NCBI GenBank assembly: GCA_022824315.1
Contig: JAJEAC010000035.1
Span: 1-64,000 of the forward strand
Direction of reading: 5' to 3'
Source: Silicimonas sp.
GTDB lineage: Bacteria; Pseudomonadota; Alphaproteobacteria; Rhodobacterales; Rhodobacteraceae
DNA: 64,000 nt
In this document: one piece after another, positions 54,626 to 63,536 of the stretch
Layout: the number at the start of each line of letters is the position of its first letter
Position numbering within the stretch: the first letter of the stretch is position 1
The notes under the pieces: generated by a model
The model's database searches: none
Seen by the model: the letters and a program-made list of their open reading frames with translations, nothing else
Told to the model about the DNA's origin: nothing
Program-made: the position numbers and the translations under genes

Positions 54626-56115
54626 CCTCGTGAGCGACGTTTGGTTTGTTGGCGATTGATCAGCTCGCCGCCGCCTTGTCCGGTCGGCTTCCCGTCCGTC
54701 AGGGCCGGAACGCCTGCGACCAGCACATGTTCGATGCCCCGAGCGGGCTTTTGCGGTTCCAGGAAGGTGGCGCGATCCTCGACGGTGTCGGGATCGAATA
54801 CGGTGATGTCGGCGGCATAACCCGGTGCAATCCTGCCGCGCGCGCCCAGCCCGAAGGTGCGTGCCGGAATATCGGTCATCTTGCAGATCGCGGTTTCCAG
54901 ATCGAATACCCGGCGCGCCCGACAGTAATGCGCCAGAACCCTGGGAAACGTGCCCCACAACCGAGGATGGGGGTGTTCGTCATGGGGCAACCCGTCCGAA
55001 CCGATCATGGTCTTCGGATAGGCCAGTATACGCTCTACATCCCGTTCGTCGGTGGAAAAGTAGATGGCGCCGCCGGGTTGCAGCCGCGCGGCGGCATCTT
55101 TTTCCGTGCGGCCCCATTCAGACGCGATGTCCGAGATCTCCCGCCCCGCCAGATGCGGATAGTCCCTGCTCCAGGCGAGCATGACCGGATAACCTTCACC
55201 GACAAAGCGCGGATCGAGAACCGTTGATCCTGCGGCATAAGGGTAGGCATCCAGCCCGATCCTTTGTGACCGTGACCGTCGCGAAATCAAGGCAAGCGTC
55301 TCGACCGACCGGCCATGATTTTCCACGCCGGCGCATTTGTGATGCGATATCACCACCGGCGCGTCGGCTGCCGCACTGGTGTCGAAGGCCTCGGTCAGCG
55401 CGTCGATCACGCCGGCACGTTCGTCCCGGATATGTGTGGCATAGATGCCGCCCGCCTGACTGGCGATCCGGACAAGGTGGGTGACCTCCTCCATGCTGGC
55501 GCCGGCATTCGGTCCGTAGAACAGTCCCGTACTGAACCCGAGTGCGCCAGCATCCAGCGCCTCTGACAGACCCTGCCCCATCTGCTCGAGTTCCGCCGCG
55601 CTCGCCGGGGCAAACGGGTCGGCCATCGCCATCAGCCTCAGCGACATATGCCCGGTCAGGACCGCCACGTTGACCGCAGGTTTCGCGACGCGCACGGCGT
55701 CCAGATATCCGGCCATCTCGGGGAAGCGAAAATCGTCCGGCCGGCCCAGAATGCTGAATGGCGGCTGAAAAGCCTCCTGCGTCATGGGGGCGAGGCTGAT
55801 CCCGCAATTGCCGACGACCACCGTGGTGCAGCCCTGCGTCACCTTCGGCGCCATGTCCGGCGTTGCAATCACCGCCCGGTCGTCATGGGTGTGCACATCG
55901 ATAAAGCCCGGGGCAACGACCTTGCCGGACACGTCAATCACCTGCTTCGCCGCTTGCGCATGCCGCGAATCGCCATGGCTCAGGGAAATGATGTCTCTAC
56001 CCCGGATGCCGACATGTCCGATGCGCCCGGGCCGGCCGGTGCCATCGACGATCAGGCCGCCCCCGAGAACAAGATCGAGCGTTTCCGCGCCGGGTGTCAC
56101 CGCGTCATTCCCCAA
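54622..56115 (-). CDS. N-acyl-D-amino-acid deacylase / D-aminoacylase-like amidohydrolase
   Basis: 497 residues of the amidohydrolase superfamily. DVHTHDD near 78-84 supplies two metal-binding His, VVGNCGISLAP near 104 and SHHKCAGVENHG near 249 further residues, and IGSDGLPHDEHPHPRLWGTFPR near 376-397 contains the catalytic Asp region typical of D-aminoacylases. It hydrolyses N-acyl or related amide bonds; in this cluster the substrate could be an acylated amino sugar acid, but this is inference. The start overlaps the SMP-30 stop. Confidence 0.88.
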   Translation of the reverse strand: MGNDAVTPGAETLDLVLGGGLIVDGTGRPGRIGHVGIRGRDIISLSHGDSRHAQAAKQVIDVSGKVVAPGFIDVHTHDDRAVIATPDMAPKVTQGCTTVVVGNCGISLAPMTQEAFQPPFSILGRPDDFRFPEMAGYLDAVRVAKPAVNVAVLTGHMSLRLMAMADPFAPASAAELEQMGQGLSEALDAGALGFSTGLFYGPNAGASMEEVTHLVRIASQAGGIYATHIRDERAGVIDALTEAFDTSAAADAPVVISHHKCAGVENHGRSVETLALISRRSRSQRIGLDAYPYAAGSTVLDPRFVGEGYPVMLAWSRDYPHLAGREISDIASEWGRTEKDAAARLQPGGAIYFSTDERDVERILAYPKTMIGSDGLPHDEHPHPRLWGTFPRVLAHYCRARRVFDLETAICKMTDIPARTFGLGARGRIAPGYAADITVFDPDTVEDRATFLEPQKPARGIEHVLVAGVPALTDGKPTGQGGGELINRQQTKRRSRG

Positions 56116-57017
56116 TCATCTTGCCTGGAATTCGCCAGGCGATAGGTGGTGGCTCCCTTGCCGCAACCTTCAATGACGAACAGACAGCCCGAAAGCGGCG
56201 CGTTTTCCAGTTGCCGCGCATCCAGCCCGGTTCTGGACGATGTCAGAAACAGGGTTCTCATGTCCCTGCCACCGAAGGTGCAGCAGGACGGCCGCGGCAC
56301 CGGCAACGAGATTTGCTTCAGTTGATCGCCGTCCGGGCTCAGTTTTTCGATCCGCCACCCATCCCAGAAAGTGCACCAGATGTTATCGTCGGCATCAACG
56401 GTCATCCCATCCGGCTTGCCGTCCGCCAGATCAAAGCTCGCGATCCGATTGCGCTTGGCCAGACTTCCGGTTCCCGGCGCGACATCATAGCGGTAAATGC
56501 AGCCGGCATTGGTATCGACGAAGAACATCCGCGTGCCGTCCCGGCTCCAGCCGAGACCGTTGCCGGCCCAGATGCCGGCATCCCTTTCAAGCCATTGGCC
56601 CGTCAGGTCGCGCATGTAAAGCCCGCCGCGCGGCTTGTCCGGGCGGCGGTCCAGCGTACCTGCCCAGAACCGGCCGGATGCATCGCATTTTCCGTCATTG
56701 AATGCGGCAGGCGGCAGGTCCGTGTCACGCGAACCGTCCAAAAGCCTGTCGAGCGGACAGAGGCCGCTTGCGGTCAGAACCCATAGTCCCCCCGGACCTT
56801 CGGTGATCGCGCTCGCCCGATCCGCCAGTCGCGCCGCTTCGACCAGGTTGCGGCCCGGGAACAACCGGTAGAGGAACTGCCGTTCGACATCGATCCAATA
56901 GAGCGCTTCCTCTCGCCCATGCCACAGCGGGCCTTCGCCAAGCTCGTTTCGCACGTCGATTGCCGTGAAATTCCGGACAACCGCCTTTTCTTCGGGGGTT
57001 GCAATCTGCCAGTCCAT
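56097..57017 (-). CDS. SMP-30/gluconolactonase/LRE family protein
   Basis: 306 residues from ATG 57017, which follows GCGAGGACTG. Six-bladed beta-propeller with the metal ligands Glu in GEGPLWHG, Asn in FNDGKCDASGRFWAG, Asn in GNGLGWSRDG and Asp in DGMTVDADDN. It opens sugar lactones to aldonic acids. It is a paralogue of the C-terminal half of the IclR fusion in the same cluster. It is first in the leftward operon, divergent from the DapA-like gene. Confidence 0.9.
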   Translation of the reverse strand: MDWQIATPEEKAVVRNFTAIDVRNELGEGPLWHGREEALYWIDVERQFLYRLFPGRNLVEAARLADRASAITEGPGGLWVLTASGLCPLDRLLDGSRDTDLPPAAFNDGKCDASGRFWAGTLDRRPDKPRGGLYMRDLTGQWLERDAGIWAGNGLGWSRDGTRMFFVDTNAGCIYRYDVAPGTGSLAKRNRIASFDLADGKPDGMTVDADDNIWCTFWDGWRIEKLSPDGDQLKQISLPVPRPSCCTFGGRDMRTLFLTSSRTGLDARQLENAPLSGCLFVIEGCGKGATTYRLANSRQDDWGMTR

Positions 57018-57209
57018 CAGTCCTCGCTGCAATCCTCTCAAACCCTGGCCGCCCCCCGAGCGCGGATGGCCCCCGGCCATTGGCCACCCTAAGGATCATG
57101 CCAAGCCGCAGCCCTTTGCTGGCGCGGCAGGCACCGTACCCGTTTCTGTCCATGACGTCCTTGACGAGCTTGCCAACCCTGTCAGCATTTTATATCAAAA
57201 GATGAACCC

Positions 57210-57219
57210 ATGGTACCAT
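57210..57219. promoter_or_regulatory. Palindrome ATGGTACCAT in a divergent promoter region
   Basis: A 10-bp perfect palindrome in the 219-base gap between the leftward lactonase and the rightward lyase, with A/T-rich arms (CAAAA before, TTTTG after). It is a candidate operator for the IclR-type regulator. It overlaps an alternative ATG of the lyase frame. Confidence 0.3.
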
Positions 57220-57236
57220 ATTTTGGACATGCCGCA

Positions 57237-58178
57237 ATGCGAATTCAAGGCGTTCTTCCCGTGCTGCCAACGCCGTTTGGCGAGGACGGAGGCATCGACC
57301 GATCCGCAATGCAGCAGATCGTGCGATTCTGCCTGGATGCCAGGGTCTCGGGCATGGTGTTTCCGGGGTTTGCCAGCGAGGTCTCGGATTTGACCGCAGC
57401 CGAACGGCAGGAATTGTTGGAGACGGTTGCCTCGATTGCGCCGCCGAGTGTTTCACTGATTGCCGGGATAAGTGCCGAGACTGCGCCGGCATCGATCGGA
57501 TTCGGCAAATCCGCGGCCAAACTCGGGGTCGATCACCTCATGATTCAGCCTCCTCCGGGCCTTGGCAGTGAATTCAGGCCGGTGTCGGAGTTTCTGGAAG
57601 AGGTCGTTCGCGGCCTGCCGAATTCCCGCATCATATTGCAAAACGCCCCAGCGCCACGCGGCGCGGATATATCTCCGGACACGATTGTCAAACTGGCGGC
57701 TTCCTTTCCGCAGATCGCCTATGTCAAGGAAGAGTCCCTTCCGTCCGGACCTGCAATCACCTACATCCTGGAACACAAGCCAGTCTCACTCGAGGGCGCG
57801 ATCGGCGGTGGCGGGGCGCGATATGTTCTCGATGAATATGCGCGCGGCGCCTGCGCCGTCATGCCTGCGGTCGAGATTGCCGATCTGCATGTGGAAATGA
57901 CCGAGGCTTGGCAATCGGGTGATACAGCCAGAGCCCGCGAGCTCTATGTCAGGACATTGCCGCTCTTGACGCTGCAAACCGTCTATCGCATGCGGCTGAC
58001 CAAACACGTGCTGGCGCGGCGGGGGTTGAATATCACGTCAGTCGTGCGTGCGCCGACGCCACTTGCAGACCAGTTTGCCCTGGACGACATCGACGAAAAC
58101 CTGCGCGAACTGAACCTCATCGACGGGCGGCAATCAGGACAAGGGAGCGCCCGTGAGCGACACAGTCAAATCGGTTGA
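57237..58178 (+). CDS. Dihydrodipicolinate-synthase-family lyase
   Basis: 313 residues, DapA/NanA superfamily TIM barrel. It begins RIQGVLPVLPTPFGEDGGID, and the Schiff-base Lys is in IAYVKEESLPSG near 168. The usual catalytic Tyr of the LYNxP motif is Gln here (ILQNAPAP near 134). Such proteins split or dehydrate 2-keto-3-deoxy sugar acids. Context with a lactonase and a sugar-acid dehydratase supports a catabolic rather than lysine role. ATG 57237 is chosen by family start; ATG 57210 is possible. Confidence 0.87.
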   Translation: MRIQGVLPVLPTPFGEDGGIDRSAMQQIVRFCLDARVSGMVFPGFASEVSDLTAAERQELLETVASIAPPSVSLIAGISAETAPASIGFGKSAAKLGVDHLMIQPPPGLGSEFRPVSEFLEEVVRGLPNSRIILQNAPAPRGADISPDTIVKLAASFPQIAYVKEESLPSGPAITYILEHKPVSLEGAIGGGGARYVLDEYARGACAVMPAVEIADLHVEMTEAWQSGDTARARELYVRTLPLLTLQTVYRMRLTKHVLARRGLNITSVVRAPTPLADQFALDDIDENLRELNLIDGRQSGQGSARERHSQIG

Positions 58179-59334
58179 GTGTTTTGCGCTGACCATACCG
58201 CGCGACACGCCCTATCTGGGCTCGCCCCGCGATGGCGAAGGTGCCAACGCCCGCGGGTACATTGTCCGGAAGGGAAACAAGACGGTCTATCCGACCTTCG
58301 ACCGATCCGTTCTTGTGCGCATCGAGACCGTGGGCGGCGTTGTTGGCTGGGGGGAAACCTACGGGTTGGTTTCGCCCGGCGCTGTCGGAGAGATCATCGG
58401 CGACCTTCTGGCGGATTTTACCATCGGGCGCGACCCGACGGATCCCAGCGCGATTTACGATGATCTCTATGACCTGATGCGCGTTCGCGGCTATATCGGC
58501 GGTTTCTTCGTCGACGCACTTGCCGCCATTGACATCGCGCTTTGGGACATCGCCGGGCGGATTGCAAAAAAAACCCTGGCCGATCTTCTGGGAGGCCGTG
58601 TCCACGACAAGATCCCGGCCTATGTTTCAGGCCTGCCCGAGAAAACGCTGGAAGACCGGGTTTCGCTGGCGCAGGCTTGGCAGGCCAAAGGGTTCAACGC
58701 GTTTAAATTCGCCTTGCCGGTTGCCGATGGCGGCGCCATCGCCGAGACAAGGGCATTGCGTGAAGGCCTTGGGCCAGACGCAAGAATCGCCGCGGACATG
58801 CATTGGCGCGAAACCGCGGACGAGGCGCTGGATATCATTCGGGGAATGGCCCCCCATGGTCTGTGGTTCGCCGAAGCCCCGGTGCGAACCGAGGATTTCG
58901 CCGGGCTCGCACGGGTTTGCCGCGACTCGAAGGTTCCCATCGCAGTTGGCGAGGAATGGCGTACGCCATATGATTTCCTGAACCGGATTGACCGATGCGA
59001 CATCGCGATCCTGCAGCCTGAAATGGGACACAAGGGCGTTACGAATTTCACCCGGATTGCGCAGCTGGGAAAAGAACGGGGGCTGCCAGTCATCCCGCAC
59101 GCAACGATCGGCGCGGGCATCTTTCTGGCCGCCAGCATTCAGGCCAGTTCGGCACTGCCCAACGTGCCAATGCACGAGTATCAACACTCGGTGTTCGAAC
59201 CAAACCGTCACCTGCTGAAGGGCAACATGTCCTGCAGGGCGGGCGCCTACACTCCGCCGAGCGGAATCGGCCTTGGCGTCGGGCCCTCGGATGAGGCGCT
59301 CGGACTGCTTGAGCCACTGAAACCAACAGGGTGA
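58153..59334 (+). CDS. Mandelate racemase/enolase-superfamily sugar-acid dehydratase
   Basis: 393 residues. Capping domain 1-125, then barrel with Lys in FNAFKFALP near 182, metal ligands Asp in AADMHWRE near 216, Glu in WFAEAP near 241 and Glu in VGEEW near 266, and base His in IPHATIGAG near 316. This set resembles acid-sugar dehydratases of the mandelate racemase group. Start is GTG 58153 after AAGGGAG, overlapping the lyase gene by 26 bases. It would make the keto-deoxy acid for the adjacent lyase. Confidence 0.9.
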   Translation: MSDTVKSVECFALTIPRDTPYLGSPRDGEGANARGYIVRKGNKTVYPTFDRSVLVRIETVGGVVGWGETYGLVSPGAVGEIIGDLLADFTIGRDPTDPSAIYDDLYDLMRVRGYIGGFFVDALAAIDIALWDIAGRIAKKTLADLLGGRVHDKIPAYVSGLPEKTLEDRVSLAQAWQAKGFNAFKFALPVADGGAIAETRALREGLGPDARIAADMHWRETADEALDIIRGMAPHGLWFAEAPVRTEDFAGLARVCRDSKVPIAVGEEWRTPYDFLNRIDRCDIAILQPEMGHKGVTNFTRIAQLGKERGLPVIPHATIGAGIFLAASIQASSALPNVPMHEYQHSVFEPNRHLLKGNMSCRAGAYTPPSGIGLGVGPSDEALGLLEPLKPTG

Positions 59335-59372
59335 AAATCCCGCCAGGACCGAAACATCCGGGAAGAAAGCGC

Positions 59373-60482
59373 ATGGCCAGCATCAAATTTGAAAACGTGC
59401 ACAAGGACTATGGTTCGCTTCGGGTCCTGAAGCCATTCTCGCTGGAAATCGAGGAGGGCGAGTTCGTCATTCTTGTCGGCCCGTCGGGTTGCGGGAAATC
59501 GACGCTGCTCAAGATCCTTGCCGGGCTGGAACCCGCCTCGGGTGGACGGATCCTGCTGGACGACCGGGACGTGACCGATCACGCCCCGGGCGACCGGGAC
59601 ATCGCGATGGTATTCCAGAACTATGCGCTCTACCCACATGTAACGGTTCGCGGCAATATCGGCTTTGGCCTCAAGATGCGCGGCATGAAAGCGGACGAGA
59701 TCAACAAGCGGGTCGACGACGCGGCCAAGATGCTGGGCGTTTCGCATCTGCTGGATCGCAAGCCCAAGGACCTTTCCGGTGGCCAGAGACAGCGTGTCGC
59801 CTTGGGGCGCGCGATCGTGCGCGAGCCGCAGGCGTTTCTGATGGACGAGCCGCTATCCAACCTCGACGCCAAGCTCAGGGTCCATATGCGGGCCGAAATC
59901 AGCGCCTTGCACAAGCGGATCGGCGTAACGACCGTCTATGTCACCCATGACCAGATCGAGGCTATGACGATGGCGGATCGGGTTGTATTGATGCATGACG
60001 GCGTCATTCAACAGATCGCCTCGCCGGACTCGCTGTTCCGGCAACCGAGCAATTTGTTCGCCGCCGGGTTCATCGGATCGCCGGGCATGAACCTTTTGCC
60101 CGCCACGGTCACGACCGATGGCGACGGGCTTGGGGTGGACGTCCTGGGTGCACGCATATCGGTGGAGGGAAAACCATGCGTTGACGGGCAGAAGCTCGTG
60201 GTTGGCCTGAGGCCCGAAAACATCGACCTCGGCCCGGGCAAGGCTAGCTTCACCGTGACGCCGTCACTCGTGGAAAGCCTCGGGTCGGAAAAATACGTCT
60301 ACTTCTCGCACGGATCCCATGAGGTCGCCCAAATCGTTCAGCGCGACGGCGAAAGAACCAAGGGGTACATTGCCCGCATTTCCCATCTGGGGGGAATCCC
60401 TGAGCATGAAGAACTGACGCTGTCGTTCGACCCCAACGAACTGTACATGTTTGACGCCAAGACCGAAAACGCCCTGGCGTAG
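59373..60482 (+). CDS. Sugar ABC transporter ATP-binding protein (UgpC/MalK type)
   Basis: 369 residues. Walker A GPSGCGKST near 36-44, Q loop, signature LSGGQRQRVALGRA near 134-147, Walker B FLMDEPLSNLD near 156-166, and H loop TVYVTHD near 191. The C-terminal MalK-type TOBE domain (about 235-365) is present. ATG 59373 follows GGAAG; a GTG at 59331 overlaps the dehydratase stop. It powers import with the two permeases at 61688-63452. Confidence 0.94.
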   Translation: MASIKFENVHKDYGSLRVLKPFSLEIEEGEFVILVGPSGCGKSTLLKILAGLEPASGGRILLDDRDVTDHAPGDRDIAMVFQNYALYPHVTVRGNIGFGLKMRGMKADEINKRVDDAAKMLGVSHLLDRKPKDLSGGQRQRVALGRAIVREPQAFLMDEPLSNLDAKLRVHMRAEISALHKRIGVTTVYVTHDQIEAMTMADRVVLMHDGVIQQIASPDSLFRQPSNLFAAGFIGSPGMNLLPATVTTDGDGLGVDVLGARISVEGKPCVDGQKLVVGLRPENIDLGPGKASFTVTPSLVESLGSEKYVYFSHGSHEVAQIVQRDGERTKGYIARISHLGGIPEHEELTLSFDPNELYMFDAKTENALA

Positions 60483-60568
60483 AGCCGGACCTTGGCCGTA
60501 TCCGCCAGCCTGATTCGCCGAACCAAATGGCCGGCCAGGGCAGGCCGCATCCGAGTCGGCGCAGCAAC

Positions 60569-61534
60569 CTACGATCCAGACGTTGCGTCTTCCAGCATTC
60601 GGTCGATCGTCCATTCCGGTTCGAACCCCAATTCGGAGCGGATACGGGCATTCGACGTGTGGTAGAGGACTCCGGGGCCCGGCAGGTTGACCCGTACCAC
60701 CGGCAGCCCCAGCTTGTCCGACAGCTTTGGCAGGAACGCCTCGAAATCGACCGGATCGTTGCATCCCAGGTTATAGATGCGGTTGGCCGCGGCCGGGTGG
60801 TTCGCCGCCAGCAGGATGCCGGTGACCATGTCCCTGGCGTCGGTGATGTCCATCTGGAAGGCGCACCCGTCTTCGTTGCAGCACAGCACGAGCGCCTCGT
60901 GGCCGGGGTCCGCGGCCCGGAAGATATCGGCCGCCGCGCGGTTGCCGAAGGCATCCTGCTGCTCGATCTTGCGCCGCAAAAAGAACCTCGGCCCGGAAAA
61001 GAAGCTGTCGCGGTCGATGATTTCGCTGGCCCGCTGGGTATGTGAAAAGCGAAGGATCACCGTCTCCATCGGCTTGGTGCGCGCGTAGAACCGCACAAGC
61101 TCTTCGCCCAGCAGCTTGGTCGCACCATAGGGTGAGTTGGGCAGGCGCGGATGATCCTCGTCAAGCGGAAGGTACCGAGGTGCGTTTTCCGGATAGACCT
61201 CGCCCGAACTGGCAAAGACGAATCGCTTCGAACCTGCCGCCTGGGCGGCGTCGAGCACGATGCGCGTTCCCTCGACATTCGACCGAAACATCTGCCCGAC
61301 CTCTTCGGGCTTCCACGACATGAAGGCGCCGAGGTGAATGACGCTGTCGATGCCTTCGCACGCGGTGCCCGCCGCCGCGGGGTCGTGAAGCGGCCCCAGG
61401 ACCTCGCTATAGGCTTCGTGTTCGAACCCCGAAGCGTGCAGGTCAAAGCCCCGTACCTCGTGGCCGTCGTCAACCAGTTGCCGGCACGCCAGATCGCCAA
61501 TCCGTCCGGCCGAACCTGTCACCAGGTATTTCAT
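60569..61534 (-). CDS. NAD-dependent epimerase/dehydratase family protein
   Basis: 321 residues, extended SDR. VTGSAGRIGDLACRQL near 5-20 binds NAD, SSGEVYPE near 112, and SPYGATKLLGEE near 133-144 supplies Tyr and Lys. It may oxidise or epimerise a sugar or uronate in this catabolic cluster. It is longer than bacterial uronate dehydrogenase, so that specific call is not made. It faces the ABC ATPase gene. Confidence 0.85.
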   Translation of the reverse strand: MKYLVTGSAGRIGDLACRQLVDDGHEVRGFDLHASGFEHEAYSEVLGPLHDPAAAGTACEGIDSVIHLGAFMSWKPEEVGQMFRSNVEGTRIVLDAAQAAGSKRFVFASSGEVYPENAPRYLPLDEDHPRLPNSPYGATKLLGEELVRFYARTKPMETVILRFSHTQRASEIIDRDSFFSGPRFFLRRKIEQQDAFGNRAAADIFRAADPGHEALVLCCNEDGCAFQMDITDARDMVTGILLAANHPAAANRIYNLGCNDPVDFEAFLPKLSDKLGLPVVRVNLPGPGVLYHTSNARIRSELGFEPEWTIDRMLEDATSGS

Positions 61535-61687
61535 CGCCTGTTTTCCCTTTTCGCCGAGTCCAGCCGCGCGACTCGCTGACAGGTCGCGCGGAAGGGTGTT
61601 GATCTTTCATGTCTTTCACAGGTGTTCTGCGTTGGAGGTGGGCCTGGCGGGTCTAACCCGCCGGGCGTCTGGTTGTCCGGTCCACAC

Positions 61688-62518
61688 TCACTTTTCCGCA
61701 CCGGCGGTCAGTCCGCCGACCAGATGCCGTTCCAGGAACAGATAGATGATGATGATCGGTGCCGCGACGATCACCGAGGCCGCGGCGATTTCGTTCCAGT
61801 CGGTGATGTATTCGCCCTTCATCGAGGTGATCCCGAGGTTAGCGGTCCAGTTGTTCTGCGCATTGGTCAGGAAGGTGCGGGCATAGGCGTAGTCTGCCCA
61901 GGACAGTACGAAAGCGTATAGCGCGGTCGCGGCCAGCCCCGGGGCCGACACCGGCAGGATCACTCGCCACAGCGCCCCTAGCGGGCTGCAGCCGTCGACC
62001 ATGGCCGCCTGTTCAAGTTCGCGCGGGATCGTGTCGAAATAGCCTTTCAGCATCCAGGTCGTGAACGGAACGATCAGCGTCGTATGGGCCAGGATCAGTG
62101 TCCACAGGCTGCCGATCATCCCCACCGATCTGAAGATCGCGAAAAGCGGGATGACCATCAGGGTCGCCGGCAGCATCTTTGCGGTCAGGATGAAGACACC
62201 CATCGAATTGCTGCCTCGCACCTGATAGCGCGACAGGCTGTAGCCGGCCAGAACCGATACGAACATCGACAGCAGGACAGAGCCGACGGCCACGATTGTC
62301 GAATTCCCAAGCCATTGGAAGATGGCACGCTCTTCGACAACCTTGGCGAAGATCTCCCAATGCATGGGTTCCGGCCAGAAACTGGGCGGCAGCCCCTGCA
62401 ACTCGGCGCTGGATGACAGCGCCGTGTTGAACAACCAGTAGACCGGGAACAGAAGGAAGGCGCATACGGCAGCGATTGTCGCATAGAGCAGAAGGGACTG
62501 GTTCCTGGTTCTGTTCAT
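61688..62518 (-). CDS. Carbohydrate ABC transporter permease (MalG type)
   Basis: 276 residues with six membrane segments (about 10-30, 72-95, 108-130, 142-160, 185-205, 242-262). The EAA loop that docks the ATPase reads EQAAMVDGCSPLGALWRVILP near 163-183. It is the second inner-membrane subunit of a CUT1 sugar importer, 7 bases after the other permease gene on the same strand. Confidence 0.92.
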   Translation of the reverse strand: MNRTRNQSLLLYATIAAVCAFLLFPVYWLFNTALSSSAELQGLPPSFWPEPMHWEIFAKVVEERAIFQWLGNSTIVAVGSVLLSMFVSVLAGYSLSRYQVRGSNSMGVFILTAKMLPATLMVIPLFAIFRSVGMIGSLWTLILAHTTLIVPFTTWMLKGYFDTIPRELEQAAMVDGCSPLGALWRVILPVSAPGLAATALYAFVLSWADYAYARTFLTNAQNNWTANLGITSMKGEYITDWNEIAAASVIVAAPIIIIYLFLERHLVGGLTAGAEK

Positions 62519-62525
62519 GCTGGCC

Positions 62526-63452
62526 TCAATACATCGACTTGGTCTGTCGGCCGAGCATCAGATAGCTGGCAATGAAGCAGATCAGAAGCGTGATCACGCC
62601 CACCGCCGAGGCATAGCCGAAATTGAAGAATCCGAACGCCTGGTCATAAGTCAGAATGGCCAGGGTCTGAGTGGACTTGATCGGGCCGCCGTCGGTGAGG
62701 ACCTTGATGATCGCGAAGTCCCTGAACACCCAAAGCATGACCAGAATGGTCACGACCCCTAGGACCGGCATCAAGACCGGCACGGTGATATAGCGAAAGC
62801 GCTGCCAGACGCCGGCACCGTCGACCTTGGCGGCATTGTAGAAATCGACCGGGATCGACTGCAGCCCCGCCAGCACCATGATCGAAATGAAGGGATAGCC
62901 TTTCCAAACCATTGTCATGACGATCGACCAGAATGCAAGCGTCGGGTCTGAGAACCAGCCCCACAGCTCATCCGTCACACCCAAAGTGATGAAAAGCCAG
63001 TTGATCAGGCCGAAGGATGAATCGAGAAAACGCGAGAAGATCACTACCGCGATGACCTCTGGCACGGCCCATGGCAAAGCGACGAAAAGGCGCGCCATGG
63101 TGCGGCCCCGAAACTGATTGTTTACCAAAAGCGCGGTCGCCAGCCCCACGATCATGGAAAGCAGAGTCACCGTGACGACGAGTTTCAGGGTGATCCAGCA
63201 GGATTTCCAGAATTCGGGCGACAGGAACAGCTTTTCATAATTGGCGAGCGTGAAGGGTTTTCTGGCCACGTCCAGGCGCGCGATCCCCACCTTTTGGAAC
63301 GACAGGTCCACGGACACGACAAGGGGGTAAATGATGATGACCGCCACCAGGATGACGGCAGGGGCAAGCAGGATATAACCGAGCCAGTGCCGCCGGCTTG
63401 GTCTTGCAAGCCCAAACCACGTGGTTCCGGATTGGCTCCGTGGGATTGCCAT
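62526..63452 (-). CDS. Carbohydrate ABC transporter permease (MalF type)
   Basis: 308 residues from ATG 63452 (GTG 63461 is possible). Six or more membrane segments, the first near 27-48, and an EAA loop reading YNAAKVDGAGVWQRFRYITVP near 203-223. It pairs with the next permease and the ATPase at 59373 to import a sugar or sugar acid. Lies between the binding protein and second permease genes in standard CUT1 order. Confidence 0.92.
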   Translation of the reverse strand: MAIPRSQSGTTWFGLARPSRRHWLGYILLAPAVILVAVIIIYPLVVSVDLSFQKVGIARLDVARKPFTLANYEKLFLSPEFWKSCWITLKLVVTVTLLSMIVGLATALLVNNQFRGRTMARLFVALPWAVPEVIAVVIFSRFLDSSFGLINWLFITLGVTDELWGWFSDPTLAFWSIVMTMVWKGYPFISIMVLAGLQSIPVDFYNAAKVDGAGVWQRFRYITVPVLMPVLGVVTILVMLWVFRDFAIIKVLTDGGPIKSTQTLAILTYDQAFGFFNFGYASAVGVITLLICFIASYLMLGRQTKSMY

Positions 63453-63536
63453 GAGAATCACCCACCCGCATGCGGGGATTGAATTGGTATTGCCGGTCCG
63501 CGGAACGTCCGCGAACCGGCTGGATGGAGTCCGGGA

